Shown: positions 46,528 to 55,469 of the stretch, in pieces
Position numbering within the stretch: position 1 is the stretch's first letter
Layout: every line of letters starts with the position of its first letter
Source of the DNA: Streptomyces aurantiacus
Lineage (GTDB): Bacteria; Actinomycetota; Actinomycetes; Streptomycetales; Streptomycetaceae
Direction of reading: 5' to 3'
Assembly (NCBI RefSeq): GCF_027107535.1
Contig: NZ_CP114282.1
Span: 1-64,000, forward strand
Length of the DNA stretch: 64,000 bases
Notes under the pieces: generated by a model
Seen by the model: the letters and a program-made list of their open reading frames with translations, nothing else
What the model was told of the DNA's origin: nothing
Databases searched by the model: none
Position numbers and translations under genes: made by a program

Positions 46528-46959
46528 GTGTTCACCTGTTTCTCTTTCCGTCCTGCGGCCGCCGAGGCATCCGCCTCCCCCGGACTGGGCCAGGCTGCGG
46601 AGTCCCTGCTGATGGCCGCGATGCCCGAATTCCTCGGAGCCCTCGGCGCCGGGCTGGTGATCGCCATCGTCACCACCGCCTGGCGGCGTCTGCGCCATCG
46701 CACCTCCACGCCCGATGAGAGCCGGCCAGGGCCTGGACGCCCCGGCCATCACCCCGCGTACATCCAGTCCTGGCGCGATGCCCACGAACTCAGCCAGGAG
46801 TACGCCACCGCTGTGCGGGCGGGCAACACCGATGAGGCCCGCCGCTGCCTCGACGCGCTCATGACCGTGGCCGACCAGTGGAAGAGCCACTCTGACTTCC
46901 CCGCCGCAACCAACGCCGTCCGCGCTGCACACGACGCGGACCTCATCCCGGAGCGGTGA
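46528..46959 (+). CDS. Small single-pass membrane protein
   Basis: About 143 residues from a GTG at 46528, with one hydrophobic segment (FLGALGAGLVIAIVTTAW) followed by basic residues (RRLRHR) and a soluble C-terminal helical domain rich in Ala, Asp and Glu (HELSQEYATAVRAG, RCLDALMTVADQW). An N-terminus-out, C-terminus-in topology is likely. The start is uncertain; an ATG at 46612 just before the hydrophobic segment is possible. It diverges from the HTH-STAND gene. No family recognised. Confidence 0.55.
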   Translation: MFTCFSFRPAAAEASASPGLGQAAESLLMAAMPEFLGALGAGLVIAIVTTAWRRLRHRTSTPDESRPGPGRPGHHPAYIQSWRDAHELSQEYATAVRAGNTDEARRCLDALMTVADQWKSHSDFPAATNAVRAAHDADLIPER

Positions 46960-47025
46960 CCGTGAAATCCTTCTGGTTCCTCATGTCGGGCATGGTCAAC
47001 TGGGTGGGTTGACACCCCAGATGCT

Positions 47026-47056
47026 TACGTGTGTGCACCGTCAGTGCACACACGTA
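47026..47056. promoter_or_regulatory. 13-bp palindromic operator upstream of a small gene
   Basis: TACGTGTGTGCAC (47026-47038) and its exact reverse complement (47044-47056) flank a 5-base spacer. It ends 11 bases before the ATG at 47068, and TTGACA lies at 47009-47014. The position and perfect symmetry suggest a repressor-binding site, for example of a GntR- or Xre-type regulator of a mobile element. Confidence 0.6.
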
Positions 47057-47067
47057 GGGTGCCTAAA

Positions 47068-47271
47068 ATGGATGCACATTCCGCTGGTTCCTCGGACACC
47101 CCCATCTACAGCCAGCTTGTCGCCGAGCGAGGTGACGTGCCCAGCCGGACACGCGATGAGGCCGAGCGACTGCACCGCATGCTGGAACCCGTTTTCGGCA
47201 CGAGTACCCCTGAACGTCCGCAGAGGGCCATACCGCAGGGTTCCTTCTTCGGCGCTGGACCTCGTCCGTGA
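47068..47271 (+). CDS. Small 67-residue actinobacterial protein
   Basis: Starts at the ATG directly after the palindrome. The sequence DTPIYSQLVAERGDVPSRTR followed by DEAERLHRML resembles short proteins often found near actinobacterial mobile elements and regulators, of unknown function. The C-terminus (RAIPQGSFFGAGP) is less conserved in appearance. No ribosome site is visible between the palindrome and the ATG, so it may be translated from a leaderless or near-leaderless transcript controlled by the operator. Confidence 0.5.
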   Translation: MDAHSAGSSDTPIYSQLVAERGDVPSRTRDEAERLHRMLEPVFGTSTPERPQRAIPQGSFFGAGPRP

Positions 47272-47491
47272 CGGCGGTGCGAGAAGGCCGGAGCGGGTCT
47301 CGTTCAAGAACGGACGGTACGCGACGAAGCGGCGGGACGTATGACAGGTGGCGGATGCAGATGACGTGAGGCGGCCACCGCCGCCTGACCTCTAGCGTGT
47401 GCCGGAACCAGGCTCACTCGACGATCACAAGCCCCTGAGCCCCGTGTCCGGCAAGAGGCACCGCGTCCGGCTGGACCTACGCCGCCTTGGC

Positions 47492-47737
47492 CTAGCCGGC
47501 GTAGGCGATCGCCAGGACCGTGATGTTGTTCGTCTGCTCGTTGACCAGGATGACGATCGCGGCGCGGCCGCGGGCGACTGTGCGGACGATTCCATCGTCC
47601 TCCCCATATGGCTCGCTAGCAGCGAGAGGGTCCTGGACGGCATCGACGAGGCAGACCGCGATGTCACGGCGAGCCTCGTCGGGCAGGTTCTTGTAGATGT
47701 CGTACTGATCGGCGGGGATGTGGAGCCTGAAGGTCAC
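47492..47737 (-). CDS. ParE/RelE-like toxin
   Basis: An 81-residue protein, MTFRLHIPADQYDIYKNLPDE at the start and AIVILVNEQTNNITVLAIAYAG at the end. The helix-helix-beta layout with IAVCLVDAVQDPL and a terminal strand pair resembles RelE/ParE-type toxins, but catalytic residues are not certain. The GTG at 47737 overlaps the upstream antitoxin-like stop by 4 nt, which is the usual coupling of such pairs. The target (ribosome-bound mRNA or gyrase) cannot be told. Confidence 0.55.
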   Translation of the reverse strand: MTFRLHIPADQYDIYKNLPDEARRDIAVCLVDAVQDPLAASEPYGEDDGIVRTVARGRAAIVILVNEQTNNITVLAIAYAG

Positions 47738-48021
47738 GCGGCGCCCCGCCGCCCTTGCGCGTCATCCACGACGGTGTCGGTCATGTCGGGGGCGGTCTCG
47801 TACTCGGGCGGCACAGTGCCGTGCTCCTTGACGTACGCGCGTGCGGCTTCGATGCGCGGGCGGGCTGCATCAAGCGTCTCCGCGGCCGTGGCCCATCCCT
47901 CCAGCCGCGCGGGCAGCTCCTCGAGAGGAGTCAGGTTGACGTCCGCCAAGAGCTGCTGCCGAAGAGAACTGTGCGGCAGGGCAACGTGCAGCTGGTCCAC
48001 GGTCCACTCGCGCGGCGCCAT
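47734..48021 (-). CDS. Antitoxin-like protein paired with the ParE/RelE-like gene
   Basis: A 95-residue acidic protein. The ATG at 48021 is supported by AAGGAGG 8 bases upstream; the longer frame upstream lacks one. The chain is helical (LRQQLLADVNLTPLEELPARL) with a flexible acidic tail (TAPDMTDTVVDD) that could wrap the toxin. It is first in a two-gene operon with the toxin-like gene. I cannot assign a named antitoxin family. Confidence 0.5.
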   Translation of the reverse strand: MAPREWTVDQLHVALPHSSLRQQLLADVNLTPLEELPARLEGWATAAETLDAARPRIEAARAYVKEHGTVPPEYETAPDMTDTVVDDAQGRRGAA

Positions 48022-48253
48022 GTCCTCACCCTCCTTCGACGGCGGTATGCCGGATCCCAGCCTAGCGGTACAAGCCGAGTGCGGGGAGGCGCCCATCCTC
48101 TTCGCTCGGGTCAGGGGTGCCGTCCCCTGTCCCGCCCCCGGACTCATCGAGACGATCATCGGAGCGCGGACTGTCTGGCGAAAGGGCCTGTCCTGCGCGG
48201 AGGGCCCTGGAATGATGAATCACCACATCACACCAGATCGCCAAAGGGGACGA

Positions 48254-50248
48254 ATGGGCCTGCACATTTCGCGGATCGAGATCCGGAACTTCCGGAACTT
48301 CCGGCATCTGGTCATCGACGGCTTCCCCGCCCACGCCGTGATCGTCGGCGAGAACGGCGTCGGCAAGTCGAACTTGCTGGAAGCGATCCGCCTGGTCCTC
48401 GACCCGTCTCTGTCCGACGCCCGGCGGATGCTGCGCGAGGAGGACATCTGGGAGGGAGACCCAGCAGGCCTGGCCGGCGGTGCCGAAGTGAGCATCGTGG
48501 TGGAGCTACGGGGCTTCGACGAGGACGCTGACGCCAAGAGCATCCTGTCGACCGCCGTCGTGGCCTTTGACCCCTATGTAGCCCGGCTGACCTACCGCTT
48601 CACTCCCCGGGCCGAGGTGGCGACCGCCGCCGGCCCCCGGGTGGAGCCCACCGGCCGGCCGCTGACCGCGAAGGACTACGACGCCGTCGTCTTCGCCGGT
48701 GCCAGCGAGACCAACGACGTGCGCGCCATCCGCCGCGAAGTCGCCCTGCGCGTCCTGCCGGCTCTGCGCGACGCCGAGGCAGACCTGCACAACTGGCGGC
48801 GCAGCCCCTTGAGGGATCTGCTGGAGCGACTGCCTCTGGACCCGGTGAACCTGGAAGCCACGGCCTCGGCGATCGCGACCGCAGTCGACCAGCTCACCAA
48901 GGACGACAACATCACCAAGCTGGAGGGGCACCTGACGGACCGGCTGGGAGCCATGTTCGGGCCACGCCTGGCCGTACAGCCCACCCTCGGCTTCGCCTCC
49001 TCCAAGCCGGACGAACTGATCCGCGCCGTCCGCCTGTTCTTCGACACGGCCCGCCGCAGGGGCATCTCCGACGCCAGTCTGGGCAGCGCGAACGTCATCT
49101 ACCTCGGCCTGCTGCTGGAAGCCCTCAGCCAGCAGCAGCTGGACGAGGAATTCATCGCCACGCTGGTCGCCGTGGAAGAGCCCGAAGCCCACCTCCACGT
49201 CACCCTCCAGCGGCATCTCTTCAAGTACCTGCTGCGCACCGGACCGTCACTCATCCTCACCACCCACAGCCCGCACATCGCCGCCGTCGCCCCGGTCCGC
49301 TCCTTCATCGTGCTGCGCGCGACGGAGGACGGCACGACCGGCGCCACGACGTCCGCCCTCCCCGTCAGCAGCGAGGAGGCCGCGGACCTGGAGCGCTACC
49401 TCGACATCAGCCGCGCCGAGATCCTCTTCGCCTCCGCCGTCGTGCTGGTCGAAGGCCTGGCAGAGCTGTACATCCTTCCCGCCCTGGCGCAAGCCGCGGA
49501 ATTCGATCTCGACGCCTACGGCACCGTGGTGGCCAGCGTCCACGGCACCGACTTCAAGCCCTACCGCGCGTTCCTCGGTCCCAAGGGACTCAACACCCCC
49601 CACGTGGTCATCACCGACGGAGACGCCGCCCGCGACAAACTCGGCCGGCGGGAAGCCGGCCTCAAGCGAGGCGCGAACCTCCACCCCGAGGAAGCCCGAC
49701 GAAAGGCCCTTCTGGATCAGATCGCCCAACTGCCGGGACCCGATCAGACCAGCTACCACACGGCCCGCGATCCCCTCGCTGCCGATCTCCTGGGCATCGG
49801 CGTCTACGTCGGCGCCCAGACCCTGGAGACCGACCTCTGCCCCCTGTTCGGCGAGGAGATCATTCAGGCGTTCAAGGAACTGAGCGGCAACGCCACCGCG
49901 ATCGACGAGGTGACCCGCGGCGTCGCCAACGAGCGGAACGCGACGATCGACCCCGACATCCGCAAGCAGATGCTCAAACGGATCTCGGCCCTCGGCAAGG
50001 GCCGCTTTGCGCAGCGCCTCGCCGCCCACATCGCCCAGGTGGACCTGGACGCCCGCATCCGGGCCGCAGCCCAGATCACCAGGGACGACGTGCCACTCGA
50101 CGAGCAGGCTCTGCGCCGCCTGGGCACCGCCTCCTACCTCTTCCTGGCCATGGAGGCCATCAGCCGCGCGGCCCGTGGAACCTCCTTCCTGACCAAGCAC
50201 GCGACCCCGTCAGAGGTCAGCCGGCAGGGCAACGATGCAGATCAGTGA
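48254..50248 (+). CDS. OLD-family ATP-dependent nuclease (GajA-like)
   Basis: A 664-residue OLD-family protein. The N-terminal ABC-type ATPase has Walker A GENGVGKS (32-39), VEEPEAHLH (Walker B) and LTTHSPH (H-loop). The C-terminal Toprim nuclease has VVLVEGLAE with E400 and E404, and ITDGD with D455 and D457. It overlaps the helicase gene by 14 nt; this two-gene arrangement is that of the Gabija anti-phage system, in which GajA cleaves DNA and GajB senses DNA ends. The ATG at 48254 is chosen because the conserved LHISRIEIRNFRNF starts there and AAAGGGGA precedes it; the frame is open further upstream but overlaps the toxin-antitoxin genes on the other strand. Confidence 0.82.
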   Translation: MGLHISRIEIRNFRNFRHLVIDGFPAHAVIVGENGVGKSNLLEAIRLVLDPSLSDARRMLREEDIWEGDPAGLAGGAEVSIVVELRGFDEDADAKSILSTAVVAFDPYVARLTYRFTPRAEVATAAGPRVEPTGRPLTAKDYDAVVFAGASETNDVRAIRREVALRVLPALRDAEADLHNWRRSPLRDLLERLPLDPVNLEATASAIATAVDQLTKDDNITKLEGHLTDRLGAMFGPRLAVQPTLGFASSKPDELIRAVRLFFDTARRRGISDASLGSANVIYLGLLLEALSQQQLDEEFIATLVAVEEPEAHLHVTLQRHLFKYLLRTGPSLILTTHSPHIAAVAPVRSFIVLRATEDGTTGATTSALPVSSEEAADLERYLDISRAEILFASAVVLVEGLAELYILPALAQAAEFDLDAYGTVVASVHGTDFKPYRAFLGPKGLNTPHVVITDGDAARDKLGRREAGLKRGANLHPEEARRKALLDQIAQLPGPDQTSYHTARDPLAADLLGIGVYVGAQTLETDLCPLFGEEIIQAFKELSGNATAIDEVTRGVANERNATIDPDIRKQMLKRISALGKGRFAQRLAAHIAQVDLDARIRAAAQITRDDVPLDEQALRRLGTASYLFLAMEAISRAARGTSFLTKHATPSEVSRQGNDADQ

Positions 50249-52103
50249 CACCCTCCTCGCCGAGCTCGAGGAGCTGCACCTCAAGCAACGCACCGCCGTC
50301 CTCCACGACGGCAACGTTGTTCTGAGGGCCGGGCCCGGCAGCGGCAAGACCCGCACCCTCGTCGCGCGCATCGCCTACCTGCTCCAGACCCAGATCTCTG
50401 CGTTCCGCGGCGTGGCCTGCATCACCTACACCAACGCGGCCGCTGAAGAGATCCGCCGCCGCGTTCTGCGCAGCGGCGTGCGCGCCGAAGGGCGGATCAC
50501 CTGTTCCACCGTCCACGCCTTCTGCCTGAACGAGATCCTGCGAGCCTTCGCCCACCTGACCGGCCAGCCGGCACCTCAGGCAGGACAGGTCCTCAGCAAG
50601 ACGGCAACCGAACTGCTCCTGCAGCGCTGCTTCGACCAGGCCGGCATCGGCGAAACCCTCGCCCAGCACCGCGTGCCCCAGAGCACCCGCATCCGCCGCG
50701 CCCTGGCCTGCAACGAGAACCTGGACAGCTTCGACCCGCGGGAAGTCCAGGCGGCCCGCCTCTACGAAGAACAGCTCCTCGTCAAAGGAGAGATCGACTT
50801 CGAAGCCATGGTGACGCGGGCCGTACGCACCGTCCGCGAGCACGAACACGTCCGCGACATCCTGCGTGCCCGCTTCCCCCACCTCATCGTGGACGAGTAC
50901 CAGGACCTCGGCGGCGTCCTCCACGAACTCGTCGTCGCCCTGCGCGACCTGGCGGGCATCACCGTCTTCGCCGTCGGGGACACCGACCAGTCCGTCTACG
51001 GATTCACCGGCGCCGACGCCAAGTACCTGACAGAGCTGGCAGCCCGGGAAGACTTCCGTGACCTGGAACTCAAGGTCAACTACCGCAGCGGCCAGGACAT
51101 CATCACCGCAGCCGAAGCCGCCCTCGGACTGCCCCGAGGGCGCCTGGCACGCGAAGGCGCACCTCCCGGCGACGTCAATCTCGAACAAGTCGAAGGAGGG
51201 CTCGCGGACCACGCCCGCGTGGCCTGCGACCTCGTCCAGCAGGCCCAGAACAGGCAGATCAGCCCGGAGCAGATCGCCATCCTCTACCCCGCACGCGGCC
51301 CTCTGCTCGACGCCGTACAGCGCGAGCTCACCCGACGCGAACTGGACTTCAGACACGAGGGCGACGACAAACTGCCCGCCGGCAGCCTCTCTCGCTTCAT
51401 CCAGCGGTGCGCGAGCCGCGCCGTCACCAACTACCAGATCCACATTGCACCCGACACCGTCCGCGCCGACATGCTGCGCCGGACGCAAGCACCGTCCCTG
51501 GCCGCCTTGGCCCGAGCGCTCACCACGCTGCGCACCGACGCCCAGCTCGCTCCGCCCTCCTCGCGACTGTCCCTGCCCCGGGCTCTACAGAACTGCCTCG
51601 ATCCCGAGTCGCTGTACCCCGCCGACGCACCCGCCCTCGACTGGCTGCAGCATCTGCGCACCGGCCTGGCCCTCGACGAGGTAGCCGCGGCGCACCCCGA
51701 TCAGGACAACACCAGCAGCCTCGATGCCCTCGCCAGCCTGTGCAGGTCCAAGAATCTCCTGCTGCAGGACCTCGCGCGCGGCGAGGAAGTCATCGGGAAG
51801 GTCCTCCTGGCCACCTACCACGCGGCCAAGGGCCGCGAGTTCGACACCGTGATCCTGCCCGGCCTGCTCAACGGGCTCATCCCGCGGGACATCCGTGACC
51901 GGGGGCGATGGCGCAGACCCACGGAGACGGAACTCGCAGAACAGCGCCGTACCTTCTATGTCGCCCTCACCCGTGCGGAGTCGAGCGTGAACCTGATCGT
52001 CGGCCCCGGGTACGAGACGAAGAACGGATACTGGATGTCCTTCGGGCCTTCACCTTTCGTGATCGAGATGGTGCGTCGACTGTTTCCGCCAGAGCAAGCA
52101 TGA
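50235..52103 (+). CDS. UvrD/PcrA-like helicase (GajB-like)
   Basis: A 622-residue superfamily 1 helicase. Motif I is AGPGSGKT (32-39), motif Ia CITYTNAAAEEI, motif II IVDEYQD (DExQD box), motif III AVGDTDQSVYGFTGA, motif IV NYRSG, and motif V/VI LLATYHAAKGREFDTVILPG and FYVALTRAE. It is longer than the best-studied GajB (about 500). The start lies inside the nuclease gene (14-nt overlap), so the proteins are co-produced. A role in phage defence with the OLD nuclease is inferred from this pairing. Confidence 0.85.
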   Translation: MQISDTLLAELEELHLKQRTAVLHDGNVVLRAGPGSGKTRTLVARIAYLLQTQISAFRGVACITYTNAAAEEIRRRVLRSGVRAEGRITCSTVHAFCLNEILRAFAHLTGQPAPQAGQVLSKTATELLLQRCFDQAGIGETLAQHRVPQSTRIRRALACNENLDSFDPREVQAARLYEEQLLVKGEIDFEAMVTRAVRTVREHEHVRDILRARFPHLIVDEYQDLGGVLHELVVALRDLAGITVFAVGDTDQSVYGFTGADAKYLTELAAREDFRDLELKVNYRSGQDIITAAEAALGLPRGRLAREGAPPGDVNLEQVEGGLADHARVACDLVQQAQNRQISPEQIAILYPARGPLLDAVQRELTRRELDFRHEGDDKLPAGSLSRFIQRCASRAVTNYQIHIAPDTVRADMLRRTQAPSLAALARALTTLRTDAQLAPPSSRLSLPRALQNCLDPESLYPADAPALDWLQHLRTGLALDEVAAAHPDQDNTSSLDALASLCRSKNLLLQDLARGEEVIGKVLLATYHAAKGREFDTVILPGLLNGLIPRDIRDRGRWRRPTETELAEQRRTFYVALTRAESSVNLIVGPGYETKNGYWMSFGPSPFVIEMVRRLFPPEQA

Positions 52104-52313
52104 CCACACTGACCCACCTCTCGTGGACCGGCTGGCATCGTCCAACCTCTGCTCGTGCCCGAAATAGAGGAGTGAAACGCACTCATCTGCGGAATTGTCG
52201 GATGAACAGCCCGTCGCCGTTGTACGTTGACGCACAGTCCTCCTGGGCGTCGCGTCCCCCCGTGCGCGGCGCCCAGGAGCACTCCCTCCACGGGCGGTGT
52301 CTACGCTGGTCCG

Positions 52314-52868
52314 ATGCCCGAGTCACCGATCCCTCTCGCCTACCAAGATGCCGTCACCGACCACCCGGCCATCGAGCAGTGGTGCTCCACCGTCCTGGCC
52401 GGCCACAGCGCCCGCCTGCTCCTTCTCGGCCCGCACTGGTCCGGCAAGTCCCACGCTGCCTACGCCGCCCTGAGCCGGCTCATCGCGGCCGGGTACGCCA
52501 GCGAGAGCATCACCGTGCACCAGGCCCACGATCTGAGCCGTACCTACCAGCCAGACATGGTCGAGTACGCCACCCCGGTGACGGTCGTTGACGATCTGAC
52601 CCTCTCCGTCGACCTGGCGCGCGAGCCCGGCGGGCCTCGGCAGGCGGACACCGTCGAGGTCCAGGCGATGATGGCGCTGGAGGCCGGCGCGCTGGCCGAA
52701 GCGGTCGACCGGCTGACCGCCCGACCCAACCGCTCGTGGATCCTCATCGCTTCCTGCGCCGAGCACCTGGTCGAAACGGTCGGTCACGAAACGGCACACC
52801 GAATCCTCGCCGTCGCCGAACAGGCCGAGTTGCCCCCGCGCGCCCGGCCGACCCTGCCGTCATGGTGA
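52314..52868 (+). CDS. Small P-loop ATPase (DnaC/IstB-like)
   Basis: A 184-residue P-loop protein. Walker A is GPHWSGKSH (residues 38-46) and a Walker B-like VTVVDDL follows at about 98. The overall plan (ATPase core without extra domains, RSWILIASCAEHLVETVG near sensor 1) resembles DnaC/IstB-type helicase loaders. The ATG at 52314 starts just before the conserved region. It lies 210 bases after the helicase gene on the same strand; the link to the Gabija-like pair is uncertain. DNA replication or a phage-derived loader role is possible. Confidence 0.6.
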   Translation: MPESPIPLAYQDAVTDHPAIEQWCSTVLAGHSARLLLLGPHWSGKSHAAYAALSRLIAAGYASESITVHQAHDLSRTYQPDMVEYATPVTVVDDLTLSVDLAREPGGPRQADTVEVQAMMALEAGALAEAVDRLTARPNRSWILIASCAEHLVETVGHETAHRILAVAEQAELPPRARPTLPSW

Positions 52869-52938
52869 ATGCCGTCCGGATCCAGGAACCTGATCGCTAG
52901 GCTGGCCGGAGACCAAGACCAAGGAAGAAGGGGTAGCG

Positions 52939-53298
52939 GTGGGGGAGCGTCAGCCGTTCAAAATGCGGCAGGCCAGGGACGCCACCGGCCTCGTGGTCTC
53001 GGCCCGTCAGATCGGTCAGAAGCCCGAGCCGTTCACCCGGCCCCTGCGCTGCCCTTACTGCGAACACGAGGTCACCGCACAGCCGGAACAACCGCGTGTC
53101 TCCACCAAGGGCAAGGCCTTCACCCGCGGCGCGCACTTCGCGCTGGCCAAGGAGAAGGAGAAGGGCCGCACCGCCGAGCATCTTGCAGGCTGCGCCCTGC
53201 GCACCGATCACACCCTCCACGCCATCGCTCGCCGCTCCCAGGGCCTGGCCGAGCTGGGCCCGAGGTACCTCCAGACGCTCTGGCCCTGCCTCCGGTGA
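52939..53298 (+). CDS. Hypothetical protein with a CPYC motif
   Basis: A 119-residue basic protein from a GTG at 52939 with GAAGGAAGAAGGGG upstream. It contains one CPYCEHEV motif (about residue 38), too little for a complete zinc finger unless it pairs with a later Cys such as AGCALRTDH. No family recognised. It follows the small ATPase by 70 bases on the same strand and converges with lexA. Confidence 0.55.
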   Translation: MGERQPFKMRQARDATGLVVSARQIGQKPEPFTRPLRCPYCEHEVTAQPEQPRVSTKGKAFTRGAHFALAKEKEKGRTAEHLAGCALRTDHTLHAIARRSQGLAELGPRYLQTLWPCLR

Positions 53299-53313
53299 TT
53301 TCGTACCCCATGG

Positions 53314-54018
53314 TCACAGGCTGCGCATGACCGCTACGACCTTGCCGAGGATGGTGGCGTCGTTGCCGCAGATCGGCTGAAAGGCGTCGTTCTCCGGCAT
53401 GAGCCACACGGTCGAGCCCTCCCGCTTGAGCCGCTTGACCGTCGCCTCCCCGTCGATCATGGCCGCGACGATCTCGCCGTTCTCGGCGTCCGGCTGCGCC
53501 CTGACGGCGACCGTGTCGCCGTCCATGACGTGGGCTTTGATCATCGAGTCGCCGGACACGGTGAGCGCGAACAGCTCGCCGCTGCCCACAAGTTGCTTCG
53601 GCAGTGCGAGTACGTCCTCGACATGCTGGTCGGCGGTGATGGGAGCGCCGGCGGCGATGCGGCCGACGAGCGGGGTGTGGACGACCGAGGAGTCGGACGC
53701 GAGGTGGTCGGGGCCTGCGGCCAAGGCGAGGGCGGCCTCTGTGCCGACGGTCGTGGTGGGGACGTAGGCGCGCGGGCGCTTCGGATCCTGACGCAGAACG
53801 CCCTTCTTCACCAGAGCGCCGATCTGGTGCGCTACGGACGACGTACTGGCGAGCCCGGCGGCCTGCCCTAGTTCCCGCATCGAAGGCGGGTAGCCGCGGT
53901 CCCTGATGCTGGACCGGATGGCGTTGACGATCCTGCGCTGGCGATCGGTCAGCCCGTCTTCACGGGTCACGATGCCCGGCGGGCGTCCGAGGTACCGGGA
54001 TGCAGCAGTGGCCTCCAT
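53314..54018 (-). CDS. lexA: LexA-family SOS repressor
   Basis: A 234-residue LexA protein. The N-terminal winged helix (LTDRQRRIVNAIRSSI, PPSMRELGQAAGLAS) binds DNA. The self-cleavage site is A123-G124 in RIAAGAPI and the S24 dyad is S158 (GDSM) and K195 (VKRL). It represses genes until RecA filaments trigger cleavage. Its place in a defence and mobile-element island, not next to recA or nrdR, suggests an additional LexA copy that may link local genes to DNA damage. A candidate operator lies upstream of its start. Confidence 0.9.
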   Translation of the reverse strand: MEATAASRYLGRPPGIVTREDGLTDRQRRIVNAIRSSIRDRGYPPSMRELGQAAGLASTSSVAHQIGALVKKGVLRQDPKRPRAYVPTTTVGTEAALALAAGPDHLASDSSVVHTPLVGRIAAGAPITADQHVEDVLALPKQLVGSGELFALTVSGDSMIKAHVMDGDTVAVRAQPDAENGEIVAAMIDGEATVKRLKREGSTVWLMPENDAFQPICGNDATILGKVVAVMRSL

Positions 54019-54065
54019 GATGTCCCCCTTCGTCCACTACAGAGTTGAACCGTAACCCGAGATTC

Positions 54066-54098
54066 CGGACAAGGGAACGGATATTCGACCTTTGTCCG
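54066..54098. promoter_or_regulatory. Candidate operator upstream of lexA
   Basis: CGGACAA (54066-54072) and TTGTCCG (54092-54098) form a 7-bp inverted pair around a region that on the minus strand reads TCGAATATCCGTTC, an imperfect match to the actinobacterial LexA box (CGAAC-N4-GTTCG). It lies about 50-80 bases upstream of the lexA start. Confidence 0.35.
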
Positions 54099-54386
54099 CT
54101 GGTCAGGTCGGCGTCTCGCGGCACCACCAGCCCGCCACAACACCACGGATCAACTACCCATTCGGGGCGGCGTGGCGCCCCGCCACGTGCAGCTTCCCGC
54201 CGCTAAATTGCCGCACTGCGGCACCGGTCTGCTGCTCCTCACGCGAACCTCGGCCCCACGGGTTCCAGGCGGAGGCGAAGAAGCAGGGCTTCGACCAGCT
54301 CCACCCCACCGACCACCAAGCAGCACACCGTGCCTGTTCCTCATGCTCCGCGGGCCGACGGAGCAGAGTGAGAGGTGCTTGAAGCC

Positions 54387-54722
54387 ATGTCAGCCACCCA
54401 GACCAGCAGCCGGGCCCGGACGTACGCCCTCTACACCGGCGCCCCCCGCCAACTCGCGTGCGACGTTGTCGCTGCCCTGCCACCAGGTGCGCCCCTCATC
54501 CCGGCACCGGCCCACCAGACGCAGCTCCTGCTCGAGTCTGAGGCGTTCTACTGGATCCTCAACTGCCAGCGGCACTTCTTCGAGTACCCCTTCGGTATCC
54601 GGTACGTGCAGCCCACCACCCAGGGCGTGAGACTCCACCTGGAGAGCCACGCGAGCCTGCTCGGCGGACTGCTGATGCGGATTCTTGAAAACGGCCAGAG
54701 CTGGTCGTCGCCCCACTCCGTC
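54387..54722 (+). pseudogene. Truncated hypothetical gene
   Basis: From the ATG at 54387 the frame encodes about 110 residues of a Streptomyces-type hypothetical protein (RTYALYTGAPRQLACDVVAA, EAFYWILNCQRHFFEYPFGI, VRLHLESHASLLGGLLMRIL). After about 54720 codon use collapses into Ser/Arg-rich translation without resemblance, although the frame stays open to 55118. The gene has probably lost its 3' half. I do not know a function for the intact family. Confidence 0.45.
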
Positions 54723-54836
54723 CGGGGTTCAACGGGCTGGGGAGCTTCAACGAGCGTCGCGCGGGTGGTCGGCCGGGGCCGCCGCTCGCGATCTCAACGT
54801 CGTGCGCGGCACTTGGCGTGGTCGCCGTGGCAAGAG

Positions 54837-55469
54837 CTACACGGACTCGGGGGACTCGTCCGCGTCAGGTTTGTCCTTCTCCTCGGGCAACGGCCAATTC
54901 TGCAGGATGGAAGTCCAGCGTCGCGCTCGTTCCTCCCTCTCGTTATCGCGCACCCATTTGACGGCCCTCTCCCAGTCGTCCGATGCTTTCGGGGGAGACT
55001 CACCGCGCAGGTTGGCGCCAAGGCAACCCAGGACATCCCTGCATGCCACGTACACCGGGTCGTCATCCATCAACTGTCGGAGCCAATGTGGGATCAGGTC
55101 CGCCTCTGTGATCAGTAGGAATGACTCTGCAAGCCGCTGGCGAAGCCCAGAGTCGCGGAACACCAGCACTGCGGGCTCAGCATCCCCGAGCACACTCCAG
55201 GCGTGTTCCGGCCAGTCATAGACATGCTCGCTGCGGCGGTCTATCCGGTCGGGCCCCAAAGGAAACTCATGGCGCAATTGGATGCAGGCAGCACTGACCA
55301 CCGCCGTCGCCTCGCGCTCCTCCGTCCGCCGTCGCGCCTTCTTCGTGTCCGAGAGAGTTCTCAGTGCCGCCACAGATGTTGCGGAAGCACCGACGGCTGC
55401 GCCGACTCCCCCGAGGAGAGCGTTGACCCACCAGCTGCTGCCTGCTTGAGCCGCGATAAGCCATTCCAT
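54837..55469 (-). CDS. Hypothetical membrane-anchored protein
   Basis: A 210-residue protein with an N-terminal hydrophobic segment (WWVNALLGGVGAAVGASATSVAAL) followed by basic residues (TKKARRRTEEREA) and a soluble C-terminal domain with acidic tail (EEKDKPDADESPESV). This is the plan of a single-pass protein with a cytoplasmic domain. The ATG at 55469 precedes the hydrophobic segment; its ribosome site is weak. It faces away from the IS5 element. No family recognised. Confidence 0.55.
   Translation of the reverse strand: MEWLIAAQAGSSWWVNALLGGVGAAVGASATSVAALRTLSDTKKARRRTEEREATAVVSAACIQLRHEFPLGPDRIDRRSEHVYDWPEHAWSVLGDAEPAVLVFRDSGLRQRLAESFLLITEADLIPHWLRQLMDDDPVYVACRDVLGCLGANLRGESPPKASDDWERAVKWVRDNEREERARRWTSILQNWPLPEEKDKPDADESPESV

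Noticed and set aside
47399..48253. 285-codon upstream extension of the OLD nuclease frame
   Set aside because: It overlaps the toxin-antitoxin-like genes on the other strand; the conserved domain and ribosome site support the ATG at 48254.
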